Source: Flavobacterium sp. N3904
Lineage (GTDB): Bacteria > Bacteroidota > Bacteroidia > Flavobacteriales > Flavobacteriaceae
Assembly (NCBI RefSeq): GCF_025947305.1
Contig: NZ_CP110009.1
Coordinates: forward strand, 186,001 to 250,000
Direction of reading: 5' to 3'
Length of the DNA: 64,000 nt
In this document: one piece after another, positions 18,567-30,300 of the stretch
How positions within the stretch are numbered: the first letter of the stretch is position 1
Layout of the letters: each line of letters starts with the position of its first letter
The notes under the pieces: generated by a model
What the model saw: the letters and a program-made list of their open reading frames with translations, nothing else
What the model was told of the DNA's origin: nothing
Databases searched by the model: none
Position numbers and translations under genes: made by a program

Positions 18567-18797
18567 CTATTTGACCTCGTTAAAAAAAATTGAAACATCG
18601 AATTTAAATATAAACTCTGTTGAAACCTCTAACACTTTTGAAATTTCAATTAATTTAGAAATAGTTAAATCAACATCTCCTCTTTCAATTTTACCATACC
18701 CACTGGTACTCATTTTTAATTCAGCGGCAACAAATTCTCTAGTTAAATTTTTTAATTCTCTTATCTTTCTAATATTTTCGTATACAGTATATTTCAT
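18567..18797 (-). CDS. XRE-family regulator, copy A of a duplicated pair
   Basis: The 76-residue protein is an HTH_XRE domain (IRKIRELKNLTREFVAAELK, then SGYGKIERGDVDLTISKL) with a short tail ending FIFKFDVSIFFNEVK. I chose the ATG at 18797 because it aligns with the start of the paralog at 40138-40368; an ATG at 18809 would add four residues. By my count 61 of 76 residues are identical to that paralog. Both genes are on the minus strand and they bracket the surface operon and the NRPS-PKS cluster. Autoregulation or control of the island is plausible but not shown. Confidence 0.82.
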   Translation of the reverse strand: MKYTVYENIRKIRELKNLTREFVAAELKMSTSGYGKIERGDVDLTISKLIEISKVLEVSTEFIFKFDVSIFFNEVK

Positions 18798-18809
18798 AAA
18801 AACAAACAT

Positions 18810-19585
18810 TATAAATAATTGATATTTGAAATTATCATCCTAATATTCAAACAATTAACAAAGTCTAATAGATAAAGCATTAATTTGTTTTTGTTTACTC
18901 TTTCAAAAAAATTTAGACCTTTTATTTATAGTAATTATTTAATTATTATTAAGGTCAATTAAAAACTAAATAACCTTTTATTTTATCATTCATTTTTTAT
19001 TTTGATCAAAAATATACATAGTTTTCAGTTTTTAATAATAAATCAGTTCAAAGGATTTTAAAATCCGATTAAATACAAATATGTATAATTTTATAGCACT
19101 TCGACACTTATACTTAAAGTACAAATGACATAAAATGTAAGATAATAATTTACAACATATTTATTATGAGTATAAGAGAATTTGCTCTTTGTAAGAAAAA
19201 ATAATTTAAATGCAAAAATACGTCTTTAAATTAATCGTGATCAGATCATATTCATTAATGGCTAATCCGCATTAACAAAGATTTTTTTAAAAGCGTTGGG
19301 AATGAAAAGCTGTCAATAAATAATAAGATGCGAAGCATTACAGCGTCTATTTGAGAATAAGGGGGGAATGGTAACAAAAGGCCAATAAATTTAGTTTTGG
19401 TGAAATCGAAAATTTTAAACAGTTAATTGGTGAAATTTGTAAAGAAATAATCCAGCAACTTGACCTATCGTTACAGAGGTTATATCATAAAAAAGGAAAT
19501 AATCAATAAGTAGTGAATTCTGACATAAAACAAAAAGTAATCCTAAAAGCACTGACATTAATAAAGATAATTATAGCTAAAAAAA
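18810..19585. other. Intergenic region with possible decayed coding remnants
   Basis: No intact gene is visible. On the plus strand about 19405-19509 reads as an open tail with coding-like composition (SFGEIENFKQLIGEICKEII, then QQLDLSLQRLYHKK) ending at TAA, after a TAA and without a start. A second short open stretch lies around 19285-19355. These may be remnants of a lost gene or mobile element; I could not name the family. Confidence 0.4.
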
Positions 19586-19626
19586 TTAGAGGTTCAGATT
19601 AACCAAGCATTAATCTGAACCTCTAA
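19586..19626 (-). terminator. Intrinsic terminator of the surface-protein operon
   Basis: A perfect 17-bp inverted repeat (19586-19602 with 19610-19626, 7-base loop) is followed on the minus strand by a run of T residues. It lies 27 bases past the stop of the beta-helix protein gene. Confidence 0.88.
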
Positions 19627-19653
19627 AATCTTATAACTTTTGAAATTTGTTTT

Positions 19654-22095
19654 TTATTGTGTCACTAAAAGTTGCGGGTAAGGGTCTGGTGTTGCATTTA
19701 TTACTATTGTTGGAACACCTTCTTTTACATTCACTAATAATTTACTTAATGTTGGATTTGACAATAATGTACTATTTGCATAAACAGCTGACTCTTTTCC
19801 ATATCCCTGATTTGCAGGAACATTTGCTAAAACATTCCCTGTGATAACTGAATTGATAATATGGTTATTTAGCGAAGTATATAGCATTGGAGAAAACATT
19901 TTAGAGCTGTCTAAGAATTTACATCCTTCAATATTAGTATAAGAAGAAATTATTGTTGAACCAGTTATCTTATTGTTATATACATTTGAATTGTACATGG
20001 AGATCGAATTAGAATTTATAACATTCACTCCACTATAGTTAGTAAAGTCACAATTTGCAACTATTGGATAATTCTGTCCGGCTAAAGCAAGAGCTGTTTT
20101 GCCTCCATCAAATTTACAATCTACCCAGGCATCTAAATTATCTGCTCTTGTGGCTAACATAGAAATCGCAATACCACAATTTATATATTGATTTTTATAA
20201 AACATAGTTTTGTCTACATAAGCAGAATTATCCTCTCCACTATTTCCAGCAGTAGGTTCTTGAAAAAATCCAATATTACAATTAACAAAACCTAAGTTTT
20301 CAAGAAAGTTATTATCAAAACCACCAGTTTTTTTTAAGTGTATACCATAATTTTGATTTCTAAATACAACAAACTTCATGTTTTGATATGCTATATTTTG
20401 TGAACCATAATCTGTGGAAGCATACACACCAATACTCCCTCCTTGAAGTGTCAGGTTCGCCAATGTAAAATTACCATCTTTACCTCCAACAAGAGATATT
20501 AGAGGAAAATCATCAGTTAAACCAACGATAACAGTTTTTCCAGTTCCTTTTCCAAAAATACCATGCTTATTATCCAGTGGCATCTTCAAAGTTGACTTTA
20601 TATAAAAAACTCCTTCGGGTAATTCAGCAATGCCCTTAGTATCAATTAAGCCTTGTATATAGCTTGTTTGATCAGGTTTCCCTACTCTATCTGTTTTCCA
20701 GTTTGCCCCTAAAGGGTCTGGCAATATTTCCCAATTGGGCCTAGTCCAAGGCGTGTATTGAGTTCCCTTAATAGTATTTGTAAGAGTTGTAATTACCGAA
20801 CTATTTGTCATAGCTGCAATTTGTTCAACACCATTATACTTGATGGCATTACTAAACTCTAGATTTCCTAAAAGATCAAAACCAGTAACTGTTCCTGCCT
20901 TCCGTATATATGGCCCTATACCATTTACCAAAAACATATTCGTTTTTAAAGATAAAACATCAGTCGGATAGTTATTATATTTATTTAGAAAGAAAAGATT
21001 ATTAGCATCAACATCATAAGAAGGAGTTTTAAAAGGAGAACCACCATTTCCTCCACCAAAATCAGTTATTTTAACATTACCCATGTTTTTGGCAGAGAAC
21101 ATTGCTTTTGTTCCTTCTCCAGTAAAATTCCAACTCTCAGCGTCTATACCTACAAAAGTAGCAGATTGTAAGCCGTCAAGATCGGTAGCATCTCCGTGGG
21201 GTGTCAAAAAATTAGAGTGCAAATGTACATTACCATAACTTGGAGTGGTGCTATTACCTTTCAACACAAGAATGTTAGAAACTGTACCCGACTGGTGTTT
21301 AATTATCTTATTATTTCTAAAATAGCCTGACTGACTACAATCTAATTGTATATGTCCGCCATAGTTTATAAACGAACTATTCTCAAGCATTATATTTGTA
21401 CCTCTTAAAATTGCCCATTTAATTGATTTAAAAGTACAGCCTGAAATAACACCGCCCGCTTGAAGCGTTATGAAGCTATCGGCAGGTAATAAATCTTCTA
21501 AATGAACATTAGAACTCCCTGCTGCTATTGTTATATTTGATACTTTAGATAATGATGGGTATCCATATAGCCTTTGATTACTATGCATTACTATATTTAC
21601 ACCGGAGTAATCCCCTTTTTCCAATCGTACAGAGCCATACTTATCTAAGGCAGCTTGGAGAGTCGCTTTTTGCGCAAGCGGTAATAAATAGGCCTTAAAA
21701 TATTCAATTTCTTCCAATTGATTATTTATTCCAGCCACTTTAGCTGTCGTAAAAGTCACTGGATTACTATCAACAGAAGTGATACCTGCAGTATCAGTGG
21801 CTCTAACGGTGAAAGTATATGTTGTTTCAGGAGTTAATCCAGTTACTTTATAAGTCGTCCCTGCTCCTACAGATTTAGCCAACAAATTATTATTACTATA
21901 TATCCCGTAACTTGAAACAGAAGTATTAGTAGCTGAAGCAGTCCAAGTTAAATCTGCACTAATTTGTGTAATTTGACTTGCTACTAATCCAGTTGGTGGA
22001 ACTGGAAGTGTTTTTTGAGCCTCTTCAATTGCGTATTGGTAATTCTGTGAAAAACCAATTACTGAAAAGAATAAAAAGTAAACTAGATATTTCAT
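19654..22095 (-). CDS. Secreted fibronectin type III / right-handed beta-helix protein
   Basis: The 813-residue protein has a signal peptide (MKYLVYFLFFSVIGFSQ), one Fn3 domain at about residues 34-116 (LPVPPTGLVASQ to ATDTAGITS), then two beta-helix-like regions at about 150-460 and 480-800, rich in N-ladders and short strands as in pectate-lyase-superfold proteins. The second region opens like a tail-spike or polysaccharide-lyase module (IQGLIDTKGIAELPEGVFYI). I see no type IX sorting domain at its C-terminus. The ATG overlaps the stop of the upstream gene (ATGA), so the two are coupled. It may bind or cleave polysaccharide at the cell surface; catalytic residues could not be assigned. Confidence 0.75.
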   Translation of the reverse strand: MKYLVYFLFFSVIGFSQNYQYAIEEAQKTLPVPPTGLVASQITQISADLTWTASATNTSVSSYGIYSNNNLLAKSVGAGTTYKVTGLTPETTYTFTVRATDTAGITSVDSNPVTFTTAKVAGINNQLEEIEYFKAYLLPLAQKATLQAALDKYGSVRLEKGDYSGVNIVMHSNQRLYGYPSLSKVSNITIAAGSSNVHLEDLLPADSFITLQAGGVISGCTFKSIKWAILRGTNIMLENSSFINYGGHIQLDCSQSGYFRNNKIIKHQSGTVSNILVLKGNSTTPSYGNVHLHSNFLTPHGDATDLDGLQSATFVGIDAESWNFTGEGTKAMFSAKNMGNVKITDFGGGNGGSPFKTPSYDVDANNLFFLNKYNNYPTDVLSLKTNMFLVNGIGPYIRKAGTVTGFDLLGNLEFSNAIKYNGVEQIAAMTNSSVITTLTNTIKGTQYTPWTRPNWEILPDPLGANWKTDRVGKPDQTSYIQGLIDTKGIAELPEGVFYIKSTLKMPLDNKHGIFGKGTGKTVIVGLTDDFPLISLVGGKDGNFTLANLTLQGGSIGVYASTDYGSQNIAYQNMKFVVFRNQNYGIHLKKTGGFDNNFLENLGFVNCNIGFFQEPTAGNSGEDNSAYVDKTMFYKNQYINCGIAISMLATRADNLDAWVDCKFDGGKTALALAGQNYPIVANCDFTNYSGVNVINSNSISMYNSNVYNNKITGSTIISSYTNIEGCKFLDSSKMFSPMLYTSLNNHIINSVITGNVLANVPANQGYGKESAVYANSTLLSNPTLSKLLVNVKEGVPTIVINATPDPYPQLLVTQ

Positions 22096-22832
22096 TGTCC
22101 TGATATTATATAGGCATTTACACCTGATTTTCTAAGAAATCCAAATCTTACATTTCCAGCAGAACTGCTAAACTTTGCGTTGCCACTTGTAGTATAGTTA
22201 ATTGTTACACCTGCAGATGCCTGTATTGTTAAAACAGCACCATTATGAGCTTCTAAGTTAATAGAATCACCTATTGCCATGCTACCAAATCCGGAAGTCA
22301 ATGTCAATGTTGCTGATGTTGTACATTCTATTGTATTATTTATATCTGATACAGCAATGCTTCTAGAAGAAGTAAATGGAACAATTACGGCTCTAGCAGG
22401 AGTTGTAGTGTTGCTATTCCCTACTAGTCTTTCAGCAGTTATTGAATGTAATGCGTAAGGCACACTCAAAAGTTGTGTAACACCAATAATATTATAATTT
22501 GTTCCTCCAGATACATCTACTTTTGTTTCAATAAAATACGGCCCTTTTTCCCAGGCTATACTACCAAAAGTGCCATTAACAATATTCCCTGTTCCAATTT
22601 CAAGAGAAACAAGCCCATTGTTATTGGTCTTAACGGAATGATTTTCTTCATAAACATTAGTTCCTGATACTGTACCTTGATGTACAATAATTTTAAGACT
22701 TATATTCGAATTTGTAACCAGGGTATTATCTTGTGCTCTAATAATTGCTTGATAACTCATTTTTTCTGGTGACTGTGCAAAAACATTTAGTGTAACAGTC
22801 ACAAATAATAGTATGGTAAGTGTAAGTTTCAT
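22092..22832 (-). CDS. Secreted fibre-like surface protein
   Basis: The 246-residue protein has a signal peptide ending FAQ. An N-terminal domain follows that is common in Bacteroidota surface proteins (MSYQAIIRAQDNTLVTNSNI, then VSLEIGTG and SVPYALHSITAERL). Its C-terminal half (AVIVPFTSSRSIAVSDINN onward) resembles phage tail or particle-surface beta domains. The exact role is unknown. It is the middle gene of a three-gene operon, 12 bases after the sorting-domain gene and overlapping the beta-helix gene by four bases, so a joint surface structure is likely. Confidence 0.7.
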   Translation of the reverse strand: MKLTLTILLFVTVTLNVFAQSPEKMSYQAIIRAQDNTLVTNSNISLKIIVHQGTVSGTNVYEENHSVKTNNNGLVSLEIGTGNIVNGTFGSIAWEKGPYFIETKVDVSGGTNYNIIGVTQLLSVPYALHSITAERLVGNSNTTTPARAVIVPFTSSRSIAVSDINNTIECTTSATLTLTSGFGSMAIGDSINLEAHNGAVLTIQASAGVTINYTTSGNAKFSSSAGNVRFGFLRKSGVNAYIISGQ

Positions 22833-22844
22833 TATTTTATTTTT

Positions 22845-23372
22845 TTATTTTTTTAATATTTTAATTGTTTTCAAAACTGCATTGTTGACATATACTCGAA
22901 GTATATAAATAGAAGAACTTAGATTACTTAAATTAACCTGAGTTTCAGTTTCATTAATTGTGTTTTGTTTTAAAAGCCTTCCTAGATAGTCATAAAGCTG
23001 ATAGGATCGAGGACCTTTTTCCGACTCAAATCCTTCCATAACTATGTTAATATAATCTGTTGTTGGATTTGGGAAAACAGCTATTTCTATTTTGGGTTTG
23101 ACATTTTCTGGCGTCTCTAAAGTTTCACTATTTTCTTCCTGTTGTACGCCTTGAGCTACACTATAAACCGATTCTCCTATATAGGTATAAAATACTTGTC
23201 CTATTGAATAGGCAACTGTACCAGAACTACCAGATGCATTGCTGCCAGATGCATTTATGTTCCCCATAATATTGTTCGAATTCCCTTGGGTAATTTGGCT
23301 AATACCTTTAAAAGAAAAAAACAACATCATGATAATGAGTAGGTTTATAAATTTTAAGTTTGGATGCTTCAC
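22845..23372 (-). CDS. Small secreted protein with type IX (type A) sorting domain
   Basis: The 175-residue protein has an N-terminal hydrophobic signal (LLIIMMLFFSFKGISQ), a GSSGTVAYSIGQVFYT to VYSVAQGVQQ element frequent in flavobacterial surface proteins, and a C-terminal domain of about 80 residues starting at VFPNPTTDYINI and ending LRVYVNNAVLKTIKILKK. The latter is a type A sorting signal for the type IX system, whose gldKLMN core is also in this window. It is the first gene of its operon. It may anchor or assist the two following secreted proteins, which lack such a tail. Confidence 0.85.
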   Translation of the reverse strand: MKHPNLKFINLLIIMMLFFSFKGISQITQGNSNNIMGNINASGSNASGSSGTVAYSIGQVFYTYIGESVYSVAQGVQQEENSETLETPENVKPKIEIAVFPNPTTDYINIVMEGFESEKGPRSYQLYDYLGRLLKQNTINETETQVNLSNLSSSIYILRVYVNNAVLKTIKILKK

Positions 23373-24359
23373 TGTTTATAAGGCTTTTTAATAATTTAAA
23401 ATAATTTCATTGCAAAACTATTTAAAAAAAAAAAAAACCGATATAATTAACACTATTTACGATTAAAAGCGTAAAATATGTATTTTAATTGACATTATTC
23501 CTACATTTAATAAAGAGATATAAATGCAATTTCACTATTCAATAAATCACTAAAAAAGTAGATGATAAGATATTACTTTAAAAAAAACATATTGATCGAA
23601 TATCATAATTTTAATCAACTATATGACATTAATAAAACGTTTAATTTTTTTATTAATTACATTTATAGTTCCCTTTATTTTATTTTTTAGATTAATGCAT
23701 TTAAAAATTCAGTTATTGGTTATTACTTAAAAATACTTGTTTAATTAAGGCCTAATTTATTGATTAAAATAAAATCAAGAAGATTGGGAAAATCGCTCAT
23801 CCGCATTTTATTCATAAATATAAATTTACGCTTATTGCATTGCTTAAGGAGCATACATCTTGTGCAATTAGCAAATTTTATATTTGAAAATATTTCTAAA
23901 AAAATCTTAACCAAATAGGAATTAGAATTTACTACATCAAAATGACACCCAAAATTTTTGAAGTGAAAAAAAAAGGTCCAACAGTACAGCAAATAAAAAA
24001 CAATATTTTAAGCCAAAAACTCTATTTCTATTTAATAAAATAATCTAAAATATGTTATTCATCGAGAATAATAGCTTTCTACAGAAAATGCAAGTTTTAA
24101 TAATTTTTTTTTCTTTCTTTTGATTAACAGTCTATTAAAAACATATTCTTTTTGTATTCAATGAATATTATTTAATGACCAAAAATAATTTTAATTTTTT
24201 GTTTTTAACAAAGCATAGAATTGCAAATGTTTAAATAATAAAAAAAAGAAGCAATGATATAACTCTAATATTATATTTTATTGGATTTAAATTACGCTTT
24301 TTAAGATTAATATAAATTTTGATGTTTTTTATACAAAATTGAAATTAACATAAATTATC
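23373..24359. other. Long AT-rich divergent intergenic region upstream of the NRPS-PKS cluster
   Basis: This stretch separates the minus-strand surface operon from the plus-strand biosynthetic cluster. I see no convincing gene; an 83-codon minus-strand frame at 23741-23992 has no recognisable domain. A minus-strand TAGTTTTG box (23413-23420) is a likely -7 element for the surface operon. Upstream of the synthetase only an imperfect box, with one extra spacer base, appears near 24313. Confidence 0.6.
23413..23420 (-). promoter_or_regulatory. Candidate -7 box for the surface-protein operon
   Basis: TAGTTTTG on the minus strand matches TANNTTTG about 41 bases before the start codon at 23372. 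No TTG lies 17-23 bases further upstream, so the call rests on the -7 box alone. Confidence 0.35.
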
Positions 24360-27300
24360 ATGGCAAGATCGAATAATAATAATTTGGATTATACGATAAA
24401 TGGAGCTAAGATGGCGTATCCAAAAAGCACATTGCATGGGCTTTTTGCAGAGCAAGTAAAAACATCCCCTACCTCTACCGCACTTGAGTTTGAAGACAAA
24501 CAGATATCATACGGCGAATTAGGAAAGATGATAAATCAGATGGCTAATTATCTTTGGTCTCAAGGTTTGAGACCTGGACAAATTGTTGCTGTTTCACTTA
24601 ATAGATCGCCCGAACTAATTACTTCTCTTTTTGCTGTTTTACAATGTGGTGCATCATACATTCCTATAGACACTTCATATCCAGATGCAAGACTGGATTT
24701 AATGATTGAAGATTCAAATGCAGCTTTTTACATAGGTTTAAACTCAAAAAGGAACTTTTCAAATAAAATTACTTCGCTTCCTATTGCGGCTATTTTAAAT
24801 GCGCTAGCAGATTTACCAATAGAGCCTATAAACCTTAAGGTTGATTCTGAATCTGCTGCATATATAATTTATACGTCCGGATCTACTGGAAAGCCAAAAG
24901 GCGTTGAAGTTGCACATTGTAATGTAATTAATCTTATCTATTCTATGGGTGCAGCCCCAGGAATTTGTGCAACTGACAAAATATTTGCAGTAACAACAAT
25001 CTCCTTTGATGCTATGGTAATGGAAATCTACCTTCCTTTACTCTATGGAGCTTGCGTAGTCCTTGTCGATGAAGAAACTAGGAGAGATGGACAACTTTTA
25101 CTTAAAAAAGCTGTTGATGACAAAATTACAGTTATGTGGGGGACGCCAAGTATATGGCAAATACTACTTGATTCGGGTTGGGAAAAACCTTTGAATATAA
25201 AAGCTTTAATCGGAGGAGAACCTGTTCCGATACCTTTAGCACATGAATTACTTTCTCGATGCAGGGAATTATGGAATATTTATGGACCTACAGAAACTAC
25301 TGTATGCTCTTTTCTTACCCAAATATCAATAAATGATAATCCAATAACTATAGGAAAACCCATTGCCAATACTCAAGTTTATTTATTAGATACCGAAGGA
25401 ATGCCTGTAAATCATGGTGAAGTAGGAGAAATTGTTATCGCTGGAGATGGTGTGTCTTTAGGATATTTAAATCGACCTGAACTTACAAACGAACGTTTTG
25501 TGCCTAATCCTTTCCAGAAAGAATCCGATAAAAAAATGTATTTATCTGGTGATTTAGGAAAACTTTTACCTAATGGACATGTGCAATGCTTGGGGAGAAT
25601 TGATCAACAAGTAAAAGTTAGGGGGCACCGTATAGAATTGGGAGAAATAGAGTCAGTAATAAATAATCTTCCTGAAATAAAAAGATCTACAATACTGATA
25701 AGCAATCACATAGGTGGAGAACCCAGCTTGGTTGCTTATTTACAATCTGTTGGGAAAATTCAGGAAACAAACAGTATTCGACACAAGCTTGAGGAGATAC
25801 TTCCTGAATTTATGGTTCCCAAATTCTTTATGTGGGTCAATGATTTTCCTATAACAACAAATGGAAAAATAGATAAAAACAATTTACCTCTTCCGGAATA
25901 CGTTCGACCAGATTCAGCACCTCTCTTAAGAAAACCAACAACAAAAATCGAAAAAGAAATTGTAAAAATTTGGAGTGAACAGTTGCAAATACCCATAATT
26001 GGCATTGATGACAACTTTTTTGAAATGGGAGGGACATCTCTCTTAACGCAACGTGTAGTAACCATACTTAAAAAACACTTTAACTTAAATATATCAATTA
26101 CCAATATCTATCAATATCCAACTATATCAACTCTTTGTAAATTTTTAGAAGTAACAAAAAAATCAAACAGTACGCCAGATTTTTCAAAACCTAAACTGGA
26201 TAGGGAATCAAGAGATGTTGCTATTATTGGTATGGCAGGAAGGTTTCCTGGAGCACAATCAATAAACAAATTATGGGACGTTTTAAAAGAAGGAAAAGAA
26301 ACAATTACTTTTTTCAAACCTGAAGAACTTGATCCTACCATTCCTAGTTCGTTTCGCAATGATCCCCTTTATGTTAATGCTCGTGGTATTATACCTTCTG
26401 CAAATACATTTGATGCTGCCTTTTTTGGAATAAATCCAAAGCTAGCTGAAGTAATGGATCCTCAACAACGCTTGTTTTTAGAAATCGCATGGGAAACCCT
26501 TGAGCAAACTGGCTATTTACCAAAACACTATAATGGTAGTATAGGAGTATATGCAGGTGCTGGGACTAATACCTATTATAAAAAAAATATCCTCACTAAC
26601 AAAGAAATACTAGATAGCGTAGGATATCTTCAAGCTGAAACTGTTAATGAGAAAGATTACATTTCCTCAAGAACTGCTTATCATCTAAACTTAAAGGGTC
26701 CGACATTAAGTATCCATTCTGCATGCTCAACCTCACTCCTCACCATTGCTGAAGCTGTAAAAGGAATTAGAAATAATCAATGTGATATTGCACTTGCCGG
26801 TGGCTCTAGTGTAACTGCACCTATTTTTAGTGGACATCTCTATCAGGAAGGCTCTATGCTAAGTCCGGATGGACATTGTCGTTCTTTTGATGCATTGGGA
26901 AAGGGAACCGTATTTAGTGATGGAGCTGGTGTTGTACTTCTAAAAAGTTTAGACGCAGCCCAAAAAGATGGTGACAAAATATACGGAATTATAAAAGGAA
27001 TAGGAATAACAAATGATGGCGGCAACAAGGGTAGTTTTACAGCTCCAAGTACAGAAGGACAAGCTGTTGCTATTATGAAAGCAATACAAGACGCAAAAGT
27101 TACACCAGACTCTATCAGTTATGTAGAAACTCACGGAACAGCAACCCCTATGGGTGACCCAATTGAGATTGAAGGACTTAAAATGGCTTTTGGTGAACAA
27201 CCTAAAAATGGTTTTTGTGCAATAGGGTCAATAAAAAGCAATATGGGGCATCTCACTGCTGCTGCCGGGGTAGCTGGATTGATAAAAACAATTCTGGCTA

Positions 27301-30300
27301 TGAATAACAAGCTCATACCGCCTTCTCTTGGTTTTAATAGCCCAAATCCAGCAATAGATTTTGAAAACAGTCCTTTTTTTGTAAATTCTACATTACGCAA
27401 TTGGGAATCTGATGGTCCACTTAGAGCGGGTGTAAGTTCGTTTGGCGTCGGTGGGACAAATGTACATCTAGTAGTGGAAGAATACCCAATTGAGCCAAAA
27501 ATTTCAGGTCCAAGCCGACCTCTACAATTACTATTGTGGTCAGCCAAGTCAGAAAACAGCTTAAAAGGTTATGAAACTGAATTAGGCAATTTTCTTAAAT
27601 CAACACCTGATTTACCATTGGCAGACGTTGCTTTTTCACTAAATAAAACACGTGACGCCTTTATACACAGAAGCTTTCTTTTATCAGGCAATACTGTTGA
27701 TGCAAGTGAGGAATTACTTTATTCCAAAAAGAGTAGCATTAAAAATACAGTCTTAAAAATAGCACCTAGCGAACTTGTTTTTCTTTTCCCCGGACAAGGA
27801 TCTCAATTTTCTCAAATGGGTATGAATCTATACAAAAACGAAAAAGTTTACAAAGAAGCAATAGATAAATGTGCTGCTTTTTTATTAGATGAATTAAAAT
27901 TAGATATTCGTGAAATTTTATATCCTGAAATAGTAACTGCAGAAACGGAAGCAAAATTGAAAAACACCCGTTTCACGCAGCCTGCTTTATTTGTGACAGA
28001 ATATGCTTTATCTCAACTTTGGTTAAGTTGGGGTATCAATGCAACTGCCTTTTGTGGGCACAGTATAGGTGAATTTGTAGGGGCTCATCTAGCGGGAATT
28101 TTTAATTTACAAGATGCTTTACATTTAATAGCTATTAGAGGTCGACTAGTAAGTGAACTTCCAGGAGGAAGTATGCTATCAGTAAAACTATCAGAAGATC
28201 AATTAAAAGATATCCTTCCAGAAACACTTTCAATTGCGGCTATAAACTCCAATGCTTTATGCGTAGTTGCAGGTGAAGATGATACCGTAGCAGAATTCGC
28301 CAAATCTTTGGAAGCAAAGGAGATTGTAAATAAATTATTATTTACTAGTCATGCATTTCATTCCACTATGATGGATCCAGTTTTGGAGATTTTTGAAACA
28401 GAGGTGAGAAAAATTCATTTAAACAAGCCAACTTTACCTATTGTCTCTACCGTTACAGGAACTTGGCTTAAGGATGACGAAGCCATTAATCCGACATATT
28501 GGTCAACCCATTTGCGCAGCACTGTCAGATTTGCAAATGCCGCAGATACCTTATTAAAATTAGAAGATCCTATTTTTTTAGAAATTGGTCCAGGACAGAC
28601 ATTATCGACTTTGACAAAACAACAAGGAGTAGGCAAAATAATTCCTGCATTTACAAGTTTATTGTCGCCTAAGAATCAAGAAAACGAATACAATTCCTTA
28701 CTAAATGCATTAGGTGAATTGTGGCTTAGAGGAATTGAACCTGATTGGGATGCCTTTTATTCACACCAAAAAAGGCAAAAAGTTGATTTACCCAGTTATG
28801 TTTTCGACCGCAAGCTTTGTTGGATCGACCCTCTAAGTTTCGAAATACAAAATTCAAGACCTAATGTAATTACAGCTCAAAATTCAATTAGTAATCTTAA
28901 TGAAAATAAACCGATGAGAAAAACTACTCTTCTTAGCAATATTTCTTCAATTGTAAGCCAAACATCTGGTATAGATTACCCAAATGATGCATCATCTCAA
29001 AGTTTTCTTGACCTTGGCTTAGATTCATTGACACTTACTCAGCTTGCAATCCGGTTAAAGAAAGATTTCAAACTTCCTATAACCTTTCGTCAACTCAACG
29101 AAGAATTTGGTTCGCCATCACTCTTAGCAGATTACCTTGATCAAAATCTTCCAAAAGAAGAGTATAATAACACCGTCCCTACGAAAACAGTTTCAAACAT
29201 AATTGCGACATCTTCACCGATAACAAATACAACTCCTCCTATTATAAACAATCAAAACAACACGGCTTTAGGGTTGATAGCACAGCAACTCCAATTGTTA
29301 GGAAAGCAAATGGAGCTTCTGCAAGGAAATAATATATTGCAGCCTAACCATACAATTCAAGAAACATTTCAACAATCAGAGCCAGCTATAATTACAAAAA
29401 ACACACTTCAAGATTTAAGAACACCGGAAGAAATTGCAGAACATCAAAAACCATTTGGCGCCTCTCCAAAAATTGAAAAACAAGCAAATGAAATGAGTCA
29501 TTCTCAAAAAGAATTTCTTAATGAACTTGTAGAAAGCTACACAAAAAAAACTGGCGCAAGCAAATCTTATGCTCAAAAATACAGAAGTATTATGGCAGAT
29601 CCAAGAGTAGTTTCTGGATTTAAACCATTAACTAAAGAAATAGTTTATCCACTTGTCATTGAAAAATCTGGCGGGAATCGCCTTTGGGATTTAGATGGCA
29701 ATGTATATATTGATGCTCTTAATGGATTTGGATCCTGTTTCTTTGGACATCAACCAGATTTTATTAAAGAAGCAATCCATAAACAGGTTGATAATGGATT
29801 TGAAGTCGGCCCACAACATCCATTAGCGGGCGAAGTTTGTGATCTACTCTGTGAATTTACAAAGCACGAACGTGCCGCACTTTGTAATACGGGTTCTGAG
29901 GCTATATTAGGAGCCATGCGTATTGCTAGAACTGTAACAGGTCGATCATTGATTGTTGCATTTTCTGGCTCCTATCACGGCATAATTGATGAAGTTTTAG
30001 TTCGTGGCTCAAAAAAGTTGGTAACTTTTCCGGCAGCTTCCGGAATTATGCCGGAATCTGTTCAGAACATGTTGATTTTAGAATATGGAACAGAAGAAAG
30101 TCTTCGTATAATTACTGAACGAGCGGATGAATTAGCAGCTGTACTCGTAGAACCAGTGCAAAGTAGAAGACCTGAATTTCAACCAAAAGATTTTCTAAAT
30201 AAACTCAGAGAGCTTACCAGTAAATCTGACATAGCACTTATTTTTGACGAAGTTATTACTGGCTTCCGAATGCATCCTGGGGGAATTCAAGCTCTGTTTA

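Noticed and set aside
23741..23992. 83-codon minus-strand frame in the region upstream of the synthetase cluster
   Set aside because: Unusual Cys/Phe-rich composition, no recognisable domain, and no initiation or promoter signal. Left as noncoding.
24360..25920. First adenylation domain as a fatty acyl-AMP ligase (as in mycosubtilin starter proteins)
   Set aside because: It has the amino-acid A-domain motifs, including FDAMV with the Asp that contacts the alpha-amine, a normal A8 motif and PCP. An acyl ligase is less likely, though not excluded.
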